This document shows positions 16,549 through 25,780 of a stretch of 34,870 nucleotides of DNA, in pieces. The notes beneath the pieces were generated by a model. It did no database searches. It was not told the DNA's origin and worked only from the letters and a program-made list of their open reading frames with translations. The position numbers and the translations under genes were made by a program. Source of the stretch: Bacillota bacterium (GTDB taxonomy: Bacteria > Bacillota > Clostridia > DSM-8532); assembly GCA_023440865.1 (NCBI GenBank), contig JAEXRM010000174.1:1-34870 (forward strand), in the 5' to 3' direction. The stretch's first letter is position 1; each line of letters opens with the position of its first letter.

Positions 16549-17991
16549 TCATGGTTTCGGCTCGTCCCGCATGCCGCGCCATGCGGTGGGCGTCAGACCG
16601 GTCCATTTGCGGAACTGCCGCGCGAAGTGGCAGGCATCCGCATAGCCGCACCGGGCGGCGATCTCGGTCACGGGCAGCGCGGTTTCACGCAACAGGGCCC
16701 TCGCCCGGTTCATGCGCAGCCGGGCGAGCTGCTCGGCGAAGCCCCAGCCCAGCCGCCGGCGGAACAGGTCGCTCACGTAGGTCGGATTGTAGTGGAACCG
16801 CTCGGCAAGATCCGACAGGTACAGCGCCTCCTGGCAGTGGGCTTCCACATAGGCAAGCACCTCATCGAAGCGGTCACCGGAAGCCGGCATGCCTGTACCC
16901 TTCTGTCTGAGCAGCGATGCGGCGCTTTCCCCCAGAAAGCGGCCCATTTCATCCGCGTCGCGGAACAGGGCGCACAGCTCGTGGCGGCCGATAACGGCGA
17001 AGCGGCCTTCACCGGCCTGGTCCTCCGCATGGTTCCAGCTGACACAGAAAAGATTGTAGACCCACAGGGCATCGTCGATGCCATATTCGTTCCTGCGCAT
17101 GAACTCGCCAAGACCGGCGAGAAACGGAACGACAGTGGCAGGCCTGTCAAAGGCCTGCAGGAATCGCTCCAGCACCCCCCGCATCTTGACGGGCGCGTGC
17201 CTGTAGGCGAACAGGCGCAGACCGGGCTCGATGAAACGGTTGCACAAGGCCGCGTCAGCCTGGTTCCAGGTGGTCTCGGGAGAGCAGTCCAGCGTCTGGA
17301 GTCGGCTCAGGCCGAGCCGGACCGCCAGCTCCGGCCTCCCGGCCAGCATGACCGCCATGCGGTCGGTCAGGTCGTCCGCCGTATTGAAGAACACGGCGGT
17401 GCGGTTGGTCCCTACGGCAACAGACACGGAAGCCGCCACGGCTTCAAGATCCTCCTGCAGGAACCGTGCCGCGTCCCGTCCTTCGACGAGAGCCGCCTGC
17501 CAGCCTTCGCATGCGACAGGCTCCTGATGCCGCGCGAACAGCTGCCGGTGGGTGTGGATGCCCTCGGAATGGAACCAGGCACCCGCATCGTCGGTGACGG
17601 TTTCCCGATGATCCCGTCGGCCAAGGGAGGCGGCCAGGCGTTCCATTGCCGACTCGAGGGCCTCGCGGCGCATCGGCTTGAGCAGGTACCCCGACGCGCC
17701 GAGCTCCATCGCCCGCTGGGCATAGGCGAACGTGTCGTACCCGCTGATGACGACGCACGCGCAGGCGAGGCCGGCATCCCGCAGCCGCGCCATCAGGTCG
17801 AGTCCGGAAATGGCGCCCATCTCCACATCGGTCAGGACGACATCCGGCGGATCCGCCAGCATGCGGCGGATGGCCTCCTCGGGGTCCGTCGCGGCAAGGG
17901 TCACCTCCATGCCGTAACGTTGCCAGTCGCAGCTGCGGGCTATGCCCTTGACGATCCAGGGTTCATCGTCGATGATCGCGACCCGCAGCAT
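16549..17991 (-). CDS. AraC-type response regulator of YesN family
   Basis: 480 residues. The receiver domain begins MLRVAIIDDEPWIVKGI, with the phospho-acceptor Asp55 in VVLTDVEM and the conserved Lys in GYLLKPM. A long middle part of unknown fold follows. Two AraC helix-turn-helix units close the protein (LYLSDLAERFHYNPTYVSDL and VTEIAARCGYADACHFARQF). Such regulators with LytS/YesM kinases often govern carbohydrate uptake in Firmicutes, but no sugar transporter lies here. ATG 17991 has a strong GAGGAGG upstream. The gene is divergent from the MMPL transporter. Confidence 0.93.
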   Translation of the reverse strand: MLRVAIIDDEPWIVKGIARSCDWQRYGMEVTLAATDPEEAIRRMLADPPDVVLTDVEMGAISGLDLMARLRDAGLACACVVISGYDTFAYAQRAMELGASGYLLKPMRREALESAMERLAASLGRRDHRETVTDDAGAWFHSEGIHTHRQLFARHQEPVACEGWQAALVEGRDAARFLQEDLEAVAASVSVAVGTNRTAVFFNTADDLTDRMAVMLAGRPELAVRLGLSRLQTLDCSPETTWNQADAALCNRFIEPGLRLFAYRHAPVKMRGVLERFLQAFDRPATVVPFLAGLGEFMRRNEYGIDDALWVYNLFCVSWNHAEDQAGEGRFAVIGRHELCALFRDADEMGRFLGESAASLLRQKGTGMPASGDRFDEVLAYVEAHCQEALYLSDLAERFHYNPTYVSDLFRRRLGWGFAEQLARLRMNRARALLRETALPVTEIAARCGYADACHFARQFRKWTGLTPTAWRGMRDEPKP

Positions 17992-18069
17992 GCGCCACCT
18001 CCTCTCCTGCCGGACGACGGACCGGTGCCCGGCGGATGGCATCCGCCAAGCCGGTCGTGTCTCAAGCCA

Positions 18070-18098
18070 AGTGTATGCCCCGGCGGGCCGCGTTTCAA
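18070..18098 (-). promoter_or_regulatory. Sigma-A promoter for the two-component pair
   Basis: TTGAAA (18093-18098) and TACACT (18070-18075) are separated by 17 bp on the minus strand, about 80 bp before the response regulator start. The rest of the divergent region (17992-18254) is GC-rich. A TACAAT near 18226 may be the -10 box for the plus-strand transporter, but its -35 is poor. Confidence 0.65.
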
Positions 18099-18254
18099 GT
18101 TCCAATGCGGAAGCGGGCAAGCCGACCGTCCATCCGGCCGGCATGCGGACGATCCGAGTCCGACAAACCCGAAGAAAAGTCGGGAAGATCCGAAGATCCT
18201 GCAGGCACGAGCCGCGGCCGCCGCATACAATGGCCGTGAAGGCAGGTGAAATGC

Positions 18255-20369
18255 ATGCATTGGATTGCATCGCTCGTGGTCCGCCACACCAAGACCATCG
18301 TGGCTTTTTTTCTCGCCGCCATGCTGCTCGGCGGCATCATGGCGCTGGGCGTCCATATCAATCTCGACAACATCGGATACCTGCCAGACACGTCGCAGGC
18401 CAAGCAGGCGGTCGGATTGCTCGAGTCGGAGTTCGGCATGCGGGGTACCGCCACCCTGGTGATCCACGAGCCCGATCCGGTGAAGGTGACAGCCCTGCTT
18501 GAGCGGATCGTCGCCCTGCCGGAGGTGAAGCGGGCCGTCTGGCTCGATGACCGGGTGGATCTTGCGACCCCCGTCGCCAGCTGGAACAGGCAGCTCACCG
18601 ACATCTTCTACAAGGATGGCTGGGCGCGCATCACGTTGTTGTTCTCGGACAAGAACGACAGCAATGTCACGTTTGCAGGGTTGCGCCAGGTACGCGCGCT
18701 GGCAGGTCCGGACGCGCTGCTGTCCGGACCTGCCGTTGTCTCGATGCAGTCCGTGGACCGCATCGACCGCGAGGTGCCCGTCTACTCCGCCGTCGCCGTC
18801 GCGCTCATCCTGCTGCTGCTGTTCCTCTCCACCACCTCCTGGCTCGAGCCGTTCCTGTTCCTGATTTCGATCGGCGCCTCCATTCTGGTCAACATGGGCC
18901 TGAACCTGCTTTCCGGCGAAGTCTCCCAGGTGACGTTCGCCTCGGCGTCCATCCTGCAGCTCGCCGTTTCGATGGACTATTCGGTCTTCATGCTGCACCG
19001 GTTCCATGAACAGCGCGCCAAGGGAGAAGCGGTGAAGGATGCGATGGTCAGCGCCATGACCCTGTCGGCGGGACCGGTTCTGGCCAGTGCGCTGACCACG
19101 GTTGCCGGTTTCGCCGCGCTGCTGCTGATGAAGTTCGGCATCGGCGGCGACATGGGCAGGGTGCTGGCGCGTGGCGTGGCACTGAGTCTTTTGTCCGTGC
19201 TCACCTTCCTGCCCGCGCTGGTGGTCATCACCGACAAGTGGGTGGAAAAGTGGACGCACCGGGAGATCCGCATTCCCATGATCCACGTCGCCCGGATCGC
19301 CGTGCGCGGCCGGTATGTCTTCGCCGTGCTGCTGGTTCTGATTGCCGTCGTCTTCTTCCGTGCCCAGGGACGCATCGACTACTATTACGGCATGGGCAAC
19401 GTCCTGCCGGCCGATGACGAGGCACTCGTGGCCGAGGCGCGGACAAGGGAGATCTACGGAGACACGGAGCAGTCCACGATTCTGCTGTCCAAGGGCAACC
19501 CGGCGATGGAGTCCGCTTTGGCCGAGGCACTCGAGCAGCTGCCGGGCGTCGTGTCGGTGGACGGCCTCGCGCGGGGGGCGACAGGCCGCATACCCGTATC
19601 GTTGCTGCCAAAATCGGTCGTGGAGACATTCGAGTCCGACAGAACCAGCCAGCTCATCCTGACAACGGGCAACGGCACCGAGTCGGAGGAAGCCTTCGCA
19701 CTCGTCGACCAGGTGCGTGCCACCGTTGCGCGGTACGCGCCGGATGCGGTCATCGGCGGCAGTGCCTTCACCTACAAGGACCTCAAGGACGTCACGGACG
19801 CCGATTCCCTGCGCGTGTCCATCGCATCCGCCATCCTCATCTTCCTGATCGTGGCCATCACATTCCGCTCCATCGCCATCCCCGCCATCGCCGTCTTCCT
19901 CATCCAGACGGCCATCTGGCTGAACGTGGGACTCGTGTACTTCATCCCGACGCCGATGAGCTTCATCAGCTTCATCATCCTGGGTGCCATCCAGCTGGGC
20001 GCGACGGTGGACTATGCCATCCTCTTCATCAGCCGGTACAAGGAGAACGTCGCCCTGATGCCGGCCCGCGACGCCGCGCGGCAGACGGTGACGGACACCG
20101 CCAAGTCGATCCTCACAAGCTCGCTGGTCCTCATCAGCGCGACCTTCAGCGTCTATTTCATCGCCACCATCCGCACCGGCGCGGAGCTGTGCATGTTCAT
20201 CGGGCGCGGTTCCATCATCAGCACCCTAATGGTGCTGTTCGTGCTGCCGGGCCTGTTGATTCTCTTCGATCCGATCATCCGCGCAACGACCATCGGCTGG
20301 CCGAAGACAGTCACGGCGGCGCTCCCCGGCGGAGCCGGCGCGAATCCGGACAGCAAGCCGCAGGCGTGA
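18255..20369 (+). CDS. MMPL/RND-family membrane transporter
   Basis: 704 residues with two homologous halves, each one span, an extracytoplasmic domain, then five spans. The paired Asp-Tyr residues that carry protons in MmpL proteins are present in both halves: Asp241-Tyr242 (SMDYSVFMLHRF) and Asp586-Tyr587 (TVDYAILFISRY). Family members export lipids, peptides or other envelope molecules using the proton gradient; the cargo here is unknown. ATG 18255 is chosen with AGGTG 8 nt upstream; an in-frame GTG at 18246 overlaps that site. It is followed after 22 bp by a heptad-repeat secreted protein and is probably cotranscribed. Confidence 0.9.
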   Translation: MHWIASLVVRHTKTIVAFFLAAMLLGGIMALGVHINLDNIGYLPDTSQAKQAVGLLESEFGMRGTATLVIHEPDPVKVTALLERIVALPEVKRAVWLDDRVDLATPVASWNRQLTDIFYKDGWARITLLFSDKNDSNVTFAGLRQVRALAGPDALLSGPAVVSMQSVDRIDREVPVYSAVAVALILLLLFLSTTSWLEPFLFLISIGASILVNMGLNLLSGEVSQVTFASASILQLAVSMDYSVFMLHRFHEQRAKGEAVKDAMVSAMTLSAGPVLASALTTVAGFAALLLMKFGIGGDMGRVLARGVALSLLSVLTFLPALVVITDKWVEKWTHREIRIPMIHVARIAVRGRYVFAVLLVLIAVVFFRAQGRIDYYYGMGNVLPADDEALVAEARTREIYGDTEQSTILLSKGNPAMESALAEALEQLPGVVSVDGLARGATGRIPVSLLPKSVVETFESDRTSQLILTTGNGTESEEAFALVDQVRATVARYAPDAVIGGSAFTYKDLKDVTDADSLRVSIASAILIFLIVAITFRSIAIPAIAVFLIQTAIWLNVGLVYFIPTPMSFISFIILGAIQLGATVDYAILFISRYKENVALMPARDAARQTVTDTAKSILTSSLVLISATFSVYFIATIRTGAELCMFIGRGSIISTLMVLFVLPGLLILFDPIIRATTIGWPKTVTAALPGGAGANPDSKPQA

Positions 20370-20391
20370 ACAAGGAACAGGAGTGTGGACC

Positions 20392-22113
20392 ATGAAACAC
20401 ATCAAGCCCTTCCGCCCCCGCCACGCGCACATCCGGCACCTGCCGGCACGGCTTGCGTGCCTCGCCCTGCTGCTGTCATCCTGCCTGCTGCCAACGGTGC
20501 CGGTTCTGGCGGCGGATTCCGTCGCCAAGGACGAAACCGTCTACGGCTTCCTCAAGGAGGATGGCGCCGTGCGCGAGGTCCTGGTCGTGAACCGGCTCAT
20601 CGCTCCGGCCCCCGGCATGGCGACCGATCCCGGCAACTACCTGTCGGTTCGCGCCATGGTCGCCGCCCCGGATGCGGAGCTGTCGCCCGGGCGCGTGACC
20701 TGGGACCTGTCGGACCTGGACGGTCGCGACTTCTACTACGAGGGGGTCATGAAGTCGGCCCTGCCGGTCACGGTCCAGGCCGCCTGGACGCTCGACGGCA
20801 AGCCGACGGCCGCATCCGCCCTGTCCGGCGCGAACGGGCAGGTTGCCTTCACGATGAAGGTCACGCCGGACGAGTCCCTGCCGGCCGACCTGCGTGACGG
20901 CTTCCTGACACAGATCCAGGCATCCGTCGACCTGGACCGGATCGCACTCGATGAGGCCAAGGGCGCCGCGCAAACCATCGTGGGCCATACGGCCACCCTG
21001 GCCTGGACGCTCCTGCCCGGGGAAACCGGGGAGTTCTCGTTCTCCGGCGCCGCAAGGGACTTCGCGATCGAGCCCATCGTCCTTTCCCTGGTCCGGTACG
21101 ATGTGTCCGGTTCGTTCGACGTCGGAGAACTGACCGATGGCGTCGACAGGCTGGCGGACGGTTCCGCGGAGCTGGCCGGCGGAGCGGACGATCTCGCCGC
21201 CGGCTCAACGGAGCTGGCCGACGGCCTGGTATCCCTCAAGGAAGGCATCCACGCCTTCCGGGGCGGCATCGGCCGGCTTTCCGGCGGCGTCGCGGACCTG
21301 TCGGACGGCATCGTGTCCTATGCCGCCGGACTCGACCAGTTCGGCGCGGGACTCAGTCAGGCAGCCTCCGGTTTCGGGCCGCTGGTTTCCGCCTTCTCGG
21401 AGCTGCGATCCGCCTCCGGGCAACTGCTGGCGGGCATCGACGCACTCCATGCGGGACTGTCCGAGCTGTCCGCCGGTCACGCCCAGCTGGCTGGTCTGGC
21501 CAACGGCCTGCTGGGTTCGGCAGATCCGACGGTACAGCAGCTTGCGGGTGGTGTCGTGGCCGAACAGGCCGCCATCGACCGCATCCGGGACGGACTCGGC
21601 CAACAGGCGGCGGGACTGCGGCAGTTCGATGCCGGGCTTGCGCAGGCGATGGCCGGGCTGGAACAGGCATCTTCCGGCATCGCCACGCTGCCCGGTGCCC
21701 TGACCGGGCTGCAGGCCGGGCTAGCCCGACTGGACGAGGGGGCGCGCCAGCTCCGCACCGGTGCGGCCGCGTCCGCTGCCGGAGCCGCAAAGCTCGATGA
21801 CGAGACGGCACCGTTGCCGGAGGGTTCACGCAAGCTCGCGGACGGCCAGCGCACATTGGCGGAGGGGCAGCGTGAGCTTGCCGACGGGCTTGCCACGATG
21901 CGAGACCAGGTGCTCGAGCTTGCGGATACGGGCACGACGGAGGAACGGCCGGTCATCTCCTTCGCGGACCGGCACACGGAGATCCGCTCGCTCCAATATG
22001 TGATCCAGCTGCCGGGGATCGATCCCAGAGAGGAGCCGGAGGCGGAAGGTCCCCGCGATGTCCGTCTTCCCTGGTACGAGGAATTCTGGAACCGGCTGAC
22101 GAACCTGTTCTGA
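20392..22113 (+). CDS. Secreted Leu-x-x-Gly heptad-repeat protein of YhgE/Pip type
   Basis: 573 residues. The signal peptide (LACLALLLSSCLLPTVPVLAA) could be cut after VLA; an LSSC segment at Cys31 leaves open a lipoprotein form. A beta-rich domain spans about residues 45-240. Residues about 245-340 and 430-520 carry xxxLxxG heptads (DRLADGSAELAGGADDLAAG and similar), a repeat known from YhgE/Pip phage-infection-type proteins and MMPL partners. Unlike YhgE, no C-terminal membrane domain follows; the protein ends WYEEFWNRLTNLF. ATG 20392 is preceded by AGGAG. It probably forms an extracytoplasmic rod or adaptor for the transporter upstream. Confidence 0.85.
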   Translation: MKHIKPFRPRHAHIRHLPARLACLALLLSSCLLPTVPVLAADSVAKDETVYGFLKEDGAVREVLVVNRLIAPAPGMATDPGNYLSVRAMVAAPDAELSPGRVTWDLSDLDGRDFYYEGVMKSALPVTVQAAWTLDGKPTAASALSGANGQVAFTMKVTPDESLPADLRDGFLTQIQASVDLDRIALDEAKGAAQTIVGHTATLAWTLLPGETGEFSFSGAARDFAIEPIVLSLVRYDVSGSFDVGELTDGVDRLADGSAELAGGADDLAAGSTELADGLVSLKEGIHAFRGGIGRLSGGVADLSDGIVSYAAGLDQFGAGLSQAASGFGPLVSAFSELRSASGQLLAGIDALHAGLSELSAGHAQLAGLANGLLGSADPTVQQLAGGVVAEQAAIDRIRDGLGQQAAGLRQFDAGLAQAMAGLEQASSGIATLPGALTGLQAGLARLDEGARQLRTGAAASAAGAAKLDDETAPLPEGSRKLADGQRTLAEGQRELADGLATMRDQVLELADTGTTEERPVISFADRHTEIRSLQYVIQLPGIDPREEPEAEGPRDVRLPWYEEFWNRLTNLF

Positions 22114-22236
22114 AGCGCACACGGCAGGCGGGCCCATCGTTTGCGCCCGCGGCGAGGGTCCGCCCGATGCGGGCAGTCCTGCACAGGGGGCGGGTGCGGC
22201 GGCCCGGCAACATGGGCTTGCACCACAAGATGAAAT

Positions 22237-22285
22237 AAACGGGATTGTCCTGTGTCATGCGTGCGATGACTGGACAATCCCGTTT
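22237..22285. terminator. Bidirectional terminator between the heptad-repeat and anti-sigma genes
   Basis: Perfect 14-base arms (22237-22250 and 22272-22285) enclose a second five-base stem, GTCAT with ATGAC, and a seven-base loop. The arms start AAAC and end GTTT; the minus strand continues with TTTATTTC, a good U-tract for the anti-sigma transcript. Confidence 0.8.
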
Positions 22286-22327
22286 GTCGTTCCATGAACC
22301 ATGCAGTCTCACGCCGACTCGGATGCG

Positions 22328-23569
22328 TTATTTTCCTTTTCCCTTGCCATTGCCGCTGTCAGTTCCGTCGGCCTTGCCGCTGTCAGCCCCGTCGGACTTG
22401 CCGTTGTCAGCCCCGTCGTCCTTGTCGCTGTCACGCCCAACGGCCTTGCCGTTGCCTTTGGCATCGGAGCTGCCGCCCTGATTGGTTTTCCCGTTGTCGA
22501 CCGCTTCTTCCGCGTCATCTGCTGCATCGTCCGCCCCGGATGCATCCGGCTCCGGCGTTGCCGTGCCAGCGGACTCCGAAGGCGCTGCCGAGGCGGATAT
22601 GGCGGGCTGTCCGTCGTCCTGCCTGTTCGTGTTGCCCTTGCCGGCATTCCCCTTGTCATTGCCCTTGTGCTTGCCGTTGTTCCCGGGATCTGCTCCGGTG
22701 CTTTCCTCCGGCTCTGTCGCCACGGGACTCGAAACGGTCGGCTCCTTCCTGTCCTTGCCGGAGGCATTGCCATTGTTCGACTTGTCCGTGCCGCCCTTTC
22801 GGTTTTCCTTCGTCTGCAGCATGATGCCGGCCACCGAAACATTCGACGGGTCCGCATCCTGTCCGAACTGCTCCCGGAAGTAGCTTGTGATCGCCGCCTG
22901 CGGGTCCGCGGCGTCATCAAGCTCCACACCGGCTTCCCGCATCATCTTGCGGATGAGGTTGTACTTGCCTGGCGTGATGTCATAGCCACTTGCCGCAGCC
23001 TGATCGCGCAACGCGACGGAGGCGCTGTCCTCGACCACCTCGGCTTGCGCATCGGTTGCCGCAAGGGCTTCGTCGGTTCCCTTGCGTGCGGCATCGGCCA
23101 CCCTCGGTGCCGGCTCGCCTTTCTCGGTGAGGGTGGTCAGGGAGACCACCGCACCGTCCGGCACGAATCCGCCGGCCGTTGCCTTCTCCACGAGGCGCGC
23201 CACCGCGCGGTCCACCGGACGGCCGGCCAGCGACAGCTCCGCGAGCACGTTGCGTCCATCCTCATTGACGCCGGTGGCTTCGATGACACGGTTCAACGCG
23301 TTGATGGAAAGCTCGACGCTCGGGTTGATGTCGACGTCGAGCCAGGCGACCGGCGTGGTCCAGTACGCATAACCCCCGACGGAAAGGCCGACGGTCAACA
23401 TCAGCGCGGTCACGACAAATGCAAGCCGCCGGACCGCATGGACGGGAATCCTGCGCGCCGTCCGGGCGGCCATTTGCGCGGACCGCTGCGCCAGAACCGC
23501 TTCCGTTCTTCGCAGCAGGGCCTCATCCGCCCTGACCCGGTCCATGGCCGTCCTGTATGCCCTCTTCAT
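22328..23569 (-). CDS. RsgI-like membrane anti-sigma factor with repetitive tail
   Basis: 413 residues. A cytoplasmic N-terminus (about 1-48) should hold the sigma factor, one span covers about residues 49-69, and the extracytoplasmic part begins with WLDVDINPSVELSINALNRV, the conserved segment of RsgI-type anti-sigma proteins. The last 150 residues are low-complexity Gly, Asp, Lys, Asn and Ser, ending in four eight-residue repeats. ATG 23569 has GGAGG 8 nt upstream and lies inside the sigma gene (47-nt overlap), so the two are translationally coupled. The protein probably holds the ECF sigma factor inactive until an envelope or wall-related signal is received. Confidence 0.85.
   Translation of the reverse strand: MKRAYRTAMDRVRADEALLRRTEAVLAQRSAQMAARTARRIPVHAVRRLAFVVTALMLTVGLSVGGYAYWTTPVAWLDVDINPSVELSINALNRVIEATGVNEDGRNVLAELSLAGRPVDRAVARLVEKATAGGFVPDGAVVSLTTLTEKGEPAPRVADAARKGTDEALAATDAQAEVVEDSASVALRDQAAASGYDITPGKYNLIRKMMREAGVELDDAADPQAAITSYFREQFGQDADPSNVSVAGIMLQTKENRKGGTDKSNNGNASGKDRKEPTVSSPVATEPEESTGADPGNNGKHKGNDKGNAGKGNTNRQDDGQPAISASAAPSESAGTATPEPDASGADDAADDAEEAVDNGKTNQGGSSDAKGNGKAVGRDSDKDDGADNGKSDGADSGKADGTDSGNGKGKGK
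22350..22445. repeat. 24-bp tandem repeat, four imperfect copies, in the anti-sigma tail
   Basis: Units begin at 22350, 22374, 22398 and 22422 on the plus strand, each starting TTGCCG or TTGTCG and sharing CTGTCAG or TTGTCAG with CCCCGTCG. They encode eight-residue units such as GADSGKAD on the minus strand. A fifth partial unit follows at 22446. Copy number could vary between strains through slippage. Confidence 0.8.
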
Positions 23570-24053
23570 CCCAATCGCCTCCAAGCTTCCGTTTCAGGGC
23601 CTTGCGGGCCCGGTGCAGGTCCGAATGCAGCGTGTTTTCCTTCTTGCCGAGCATCCGTGCGATCTCCGGCACATGATAGCCCTCGTAATAGTACAGATGG
23701 ATGAGATCGCGCCACTTCGGCGGCAGGGAAAGCACCGCATCCATCACGCCGATCTCCCGCTCATCCTCCCAGGGGATCTCCATCTCCTCGATGGATCCGA
23801 CACGCCTGTGCCAGAAGTTGCGGTAGAAATCACGGCTGCGGTTGATGGCCGTCCGCAGCAGCCACGCCTTGCGGTGTTCTTCGCTTTCGAATACGGTTTG
23901 CGTTTCCATCAGCCGGATGAACACATCCTGAAAGGCATCCTCGACATCGGCCCGTTCCTTCAGGTGAATCCGAAGAACCCGATATACCGCATCCGCGTGC
24001 AGATGCATGGCTTCCGTCACGCCACCGCACACACCGGATGATCCGTTGTCCAT
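23523..24053 (-). CDS. ECF-family RNA polymerase sigma factor
   Basis: 176 residues. Region 2 is seen in VEDAFQDVFIRLM and RKAWLLRTAINRSRDFYRNF; region 4 in VLSLPPKWRDLIHLYYYEGY and VPEIARMLGKKENTLHSDLHRARKAL. There is no region 3, as usual for group 4 sigma factors. It should direct RNA polymerase to a small regulon under control of the overlapping anti-sigma gene. ATG 24053 has GGGAG 6 nt upstream. A clear sigma-A promoter is not visible upstream. Confidence 0.93.
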   Translation of the reverse strand: MDNGSSGVCGGVTEAMHLHADAVYRVLRIHLKERADVEDAFQDVFIRLMETQTVFESEEHRKAWLLRTAINRSRDFYRNFWHRRVGSIEEMEIPWEDEREIGVMDAVLSLPPKWRDLIHLYYYEGYHVPEIARMLGKKENTLHSDLHRARKALKRKLGGDWDEEGIQDGHGPGQGG

Positions 24054-24153
24054 TTGCCGCTCCCTTCACTCTCTACACGGTTGTCAAGGGGGGATTCCTT
24101 GCACCGTCCGCGCACATCGAACACGATTCATTGATTTTGCACAACAACATGTC

Positions 24154-24834
24154 TCATGTGGCGCGCTTCTCCTCCACGCTGCACCAAAACGCATACATGG
24201 GGCGAAGCATGGTGAAATCCGCGACCAGCCGCTCCGCGAGCCCTTCCGAAAACAGGAGGTCGAAATCCCTGCTGGCGGCTGTGAGGCAGACGCTCTTCCG
24301 ATCAAGCCAGAACCGCATCGATTCGGGCTGTTCGGGGTGCTTGCTGCGCCTGAAGCGCTCCCCTTCGAGCACGAAGGTGTCCTGCGCCTCCACCATGGCG
24401 CGTGCTTCCACGAAAAGCGGATCCTTGGCCAGGATCCTGGCCCGCATGGCTTCAAGGAAGGCCGGCTGGGCCTGGTAGTAGCCGCAGCCCCAGGACATGC
24501 CGCGCGGCCCCAATTCGAACCAGTACCCGGGCATGCCGTTCGGATTGACATGCTTCGCCCGCTGGAACACGATCCACATCACATCCCGGAACAGGGACTT
24601 GTCATGGGTGAAGCGCGTGTCGCGGTACACCCGCGATATGGTTTTATCCACCTTCGGTGCAAGCTCGAACAGCGGATCGATGGCCCGCATGCCGGGCGTC
24701 ATGGCCTTTACAAGCTCCTGGAGCGGTTCGAGCACCTTAGCGGTGAACTCCGGCTTGTGCTCGTTGTACCAGGGTCTGTCGTTCCGGATGCGGTTTTCCA
24801 CCAAAAAATCGAGTGTTTCACGGGTTATCGGCAT
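24154..24834 (-). CDS. DUF2461 family protein
   Basis: 226 residues. It matches the DUF2461 family through the opening ETLDFLVENRIRNDRPWYNE and HKPEF, then SRVYRDTRFTHDKSLFRD and the GYYQAQP segment. The family is a soluble single domain of unknown function. ATG 24834 is preferred to the ATG two codons earlier because AAGGGAG then lies at a proper 6 nt spacing. It follows the DUF6320 gene by 56 bp and precedes the ECF sigma gene by 100 bp, so it may share a transcript with either. Confidence 0.88.
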   Translation of the reverse strand: MPITRETLDFLVENRIRNDRPWYNEHKPEFTAKVLEPLQELVKAMTPGMRAIDPLFELAPKVDKTISRVYRDTRFTHDKSLFRDVMWIVFQRAKHVNPNGMPGYWFELGPRGMSWGCGYYQAQPAFLEAMRARILAKDPLFVEARAMVEAQDTFVLEGERFRRSKHPEQPESMRFWLDRKSVCLTAASRDFDLLFSEGLAERLVADFTMLRPMYAFWCSVEEKRAT

Positions 24835-24890
24835 GGTCATCTCCCTTCACGCAGGCAGGACTGTCACATCGTGGCTTCCGGAACCCAGCG

Positions 24891-25775
24891 TCACATGTGG
24901 AACTTCTTCTGGAGGAACGCGCGCAGCTCGGGGCTGCGGTGCACGACCAGCAGCAGGGCGCCCAGCGGCACGCCGACGGCGGCGACCACAGGCGACCACA
25001 ACGGCAGCAGGCTTCCGTTCACGAATCGCTGTGTCAGGCTGTCCACGACCAGCAGCAGCGCCGTCGTGAAAAGCACGGCCGCCGCCGCCGCCGCGACACG
25101 CGCGCGGATGAGCCGGAAAGCAAGCCAGCAGCCCAGGCCGAACACCGTCACGGTAACAGCCAGCGGCAAGGCCAGTTGCAGGAACCAGGGACCGCTGCCG
25201 GTCAGCCATTCGATCTCCCACAGGAAGCCGGAGATCAACACGAGCCAGCCTGGCGCAAGCAGATAAGGGAATCGGCCAAGCCAGACGGGCAGCATGCCGC
25301 ACAGCCAGACCAGGACGAGTGCCGAAGCGGGGTACCAGGCCCACGCGACGGCGCCATCGGCATACTGGTCGAGAGACACCAGGAACAGGGCTGTCGCCAG
25401 CATGTCCACCGTGAAGGCGACCGACAGCGTGTGCCGGCGCAACAGGGCCGGATAGGCGACCATGAGCCACAGCAGGGTCAGCGATGACATGGGATAGAAG
25501 CTCCAGGTCACCTCCCCGTTCGCCTTGAGGTCGATGAACAGGGTGACCAGGAAGGGAATGAGCAGCAGGAAGGTCGCCAGCAGCACGACCGGCTTCGGCG
25601 GCACGAGGTTGGGGCGGTGTCTGCGTTTCGCCGGCACGTGATCGGGCCATGCGCGGGCGGACGGCTCCGTCTTGGCCGTATCGGAGAGTTCGGGCAACAG
25701 CACCGGCGTGTGGCACAACGGGCATTCCTTCAAGGATTCTTCGAGTTCCACGCCGCACCGGACGCAATAGGCCAT
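24891..25775 (-). CDS. DUF6320 zinc-ribbon membrane protein
   Basis: 294 residues. Cys4, Cys7, Cys18 and Cys21 (CVRC and CPLC) form an N-terminal zinc ribbon. After a charged linker come seven or eight hydrophobic spans, from VVLLATFLLLIPFLVTLFI to VGVPLGALLLVVH. This is the layout of DUF6320, which I associate with acetyltransferase neighbours like the one here. The first in-frame ATG (25784) overlaps the upstream stop as ATGA, but AAAGG abuts it; ATG 25775 has that site at correct spacing and was chosen. Function unknown; it may move or hold a lipid-linked substrate for the enzyme upstream. Confidence 0.85.
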   Translation of the reverse strand: MAYCVRCGVELEESLKECPLCHTPVLLPELSDTAKTEPSARAWPDHVPAKRRHRPNLVPPKPVVLLATFLLLIPFLVTLFIDLKANGEVTWSFYPMSSLTLLWLMVAYPALLRRHTLSVAFTVDMLATALFLVSLDQYADGAVAWAWYPASALVLVWLCGMLPVWLGRFPYLLAPGWLVLISGFLWEIEWLTGSGPWFLQLALPLAVTVTVFGLGCWLAFRLIRARVAAAAAAVLFTTALLLVVDSLTQRFVNGSLLPLWSPVVAAVGVPLGALLLVVHRSPELRAFLQKKFHM

Positions 25776-25780
25776 GCAAA

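Noticed and set aside
21130..21900. Tandem DNA repeat in the heptad-repeat gene
   Set aside because: Repeats are at the protein level (Leu-x-x-Gly) with strongly diverged codons, so this is protein architecture and not a recent DNA repeat.
22114..22236. Possible small gene or RNA after the heptad-repeat gene
   Set aside because: No start with ribosome site and no convincing fold other than the terminator next to it.
24062..24087. TTGACA box (24082-24087, minus strand) upstream of the ECF sigma gene
   Set aside because: No -10 box at 16-18 bp; the expected place is purine-rich and merges with the ribosome binding site. A TGCAAG/CGTGTA pair nearby could be an ECF autoregulated promoter, but spacing is too long to call.
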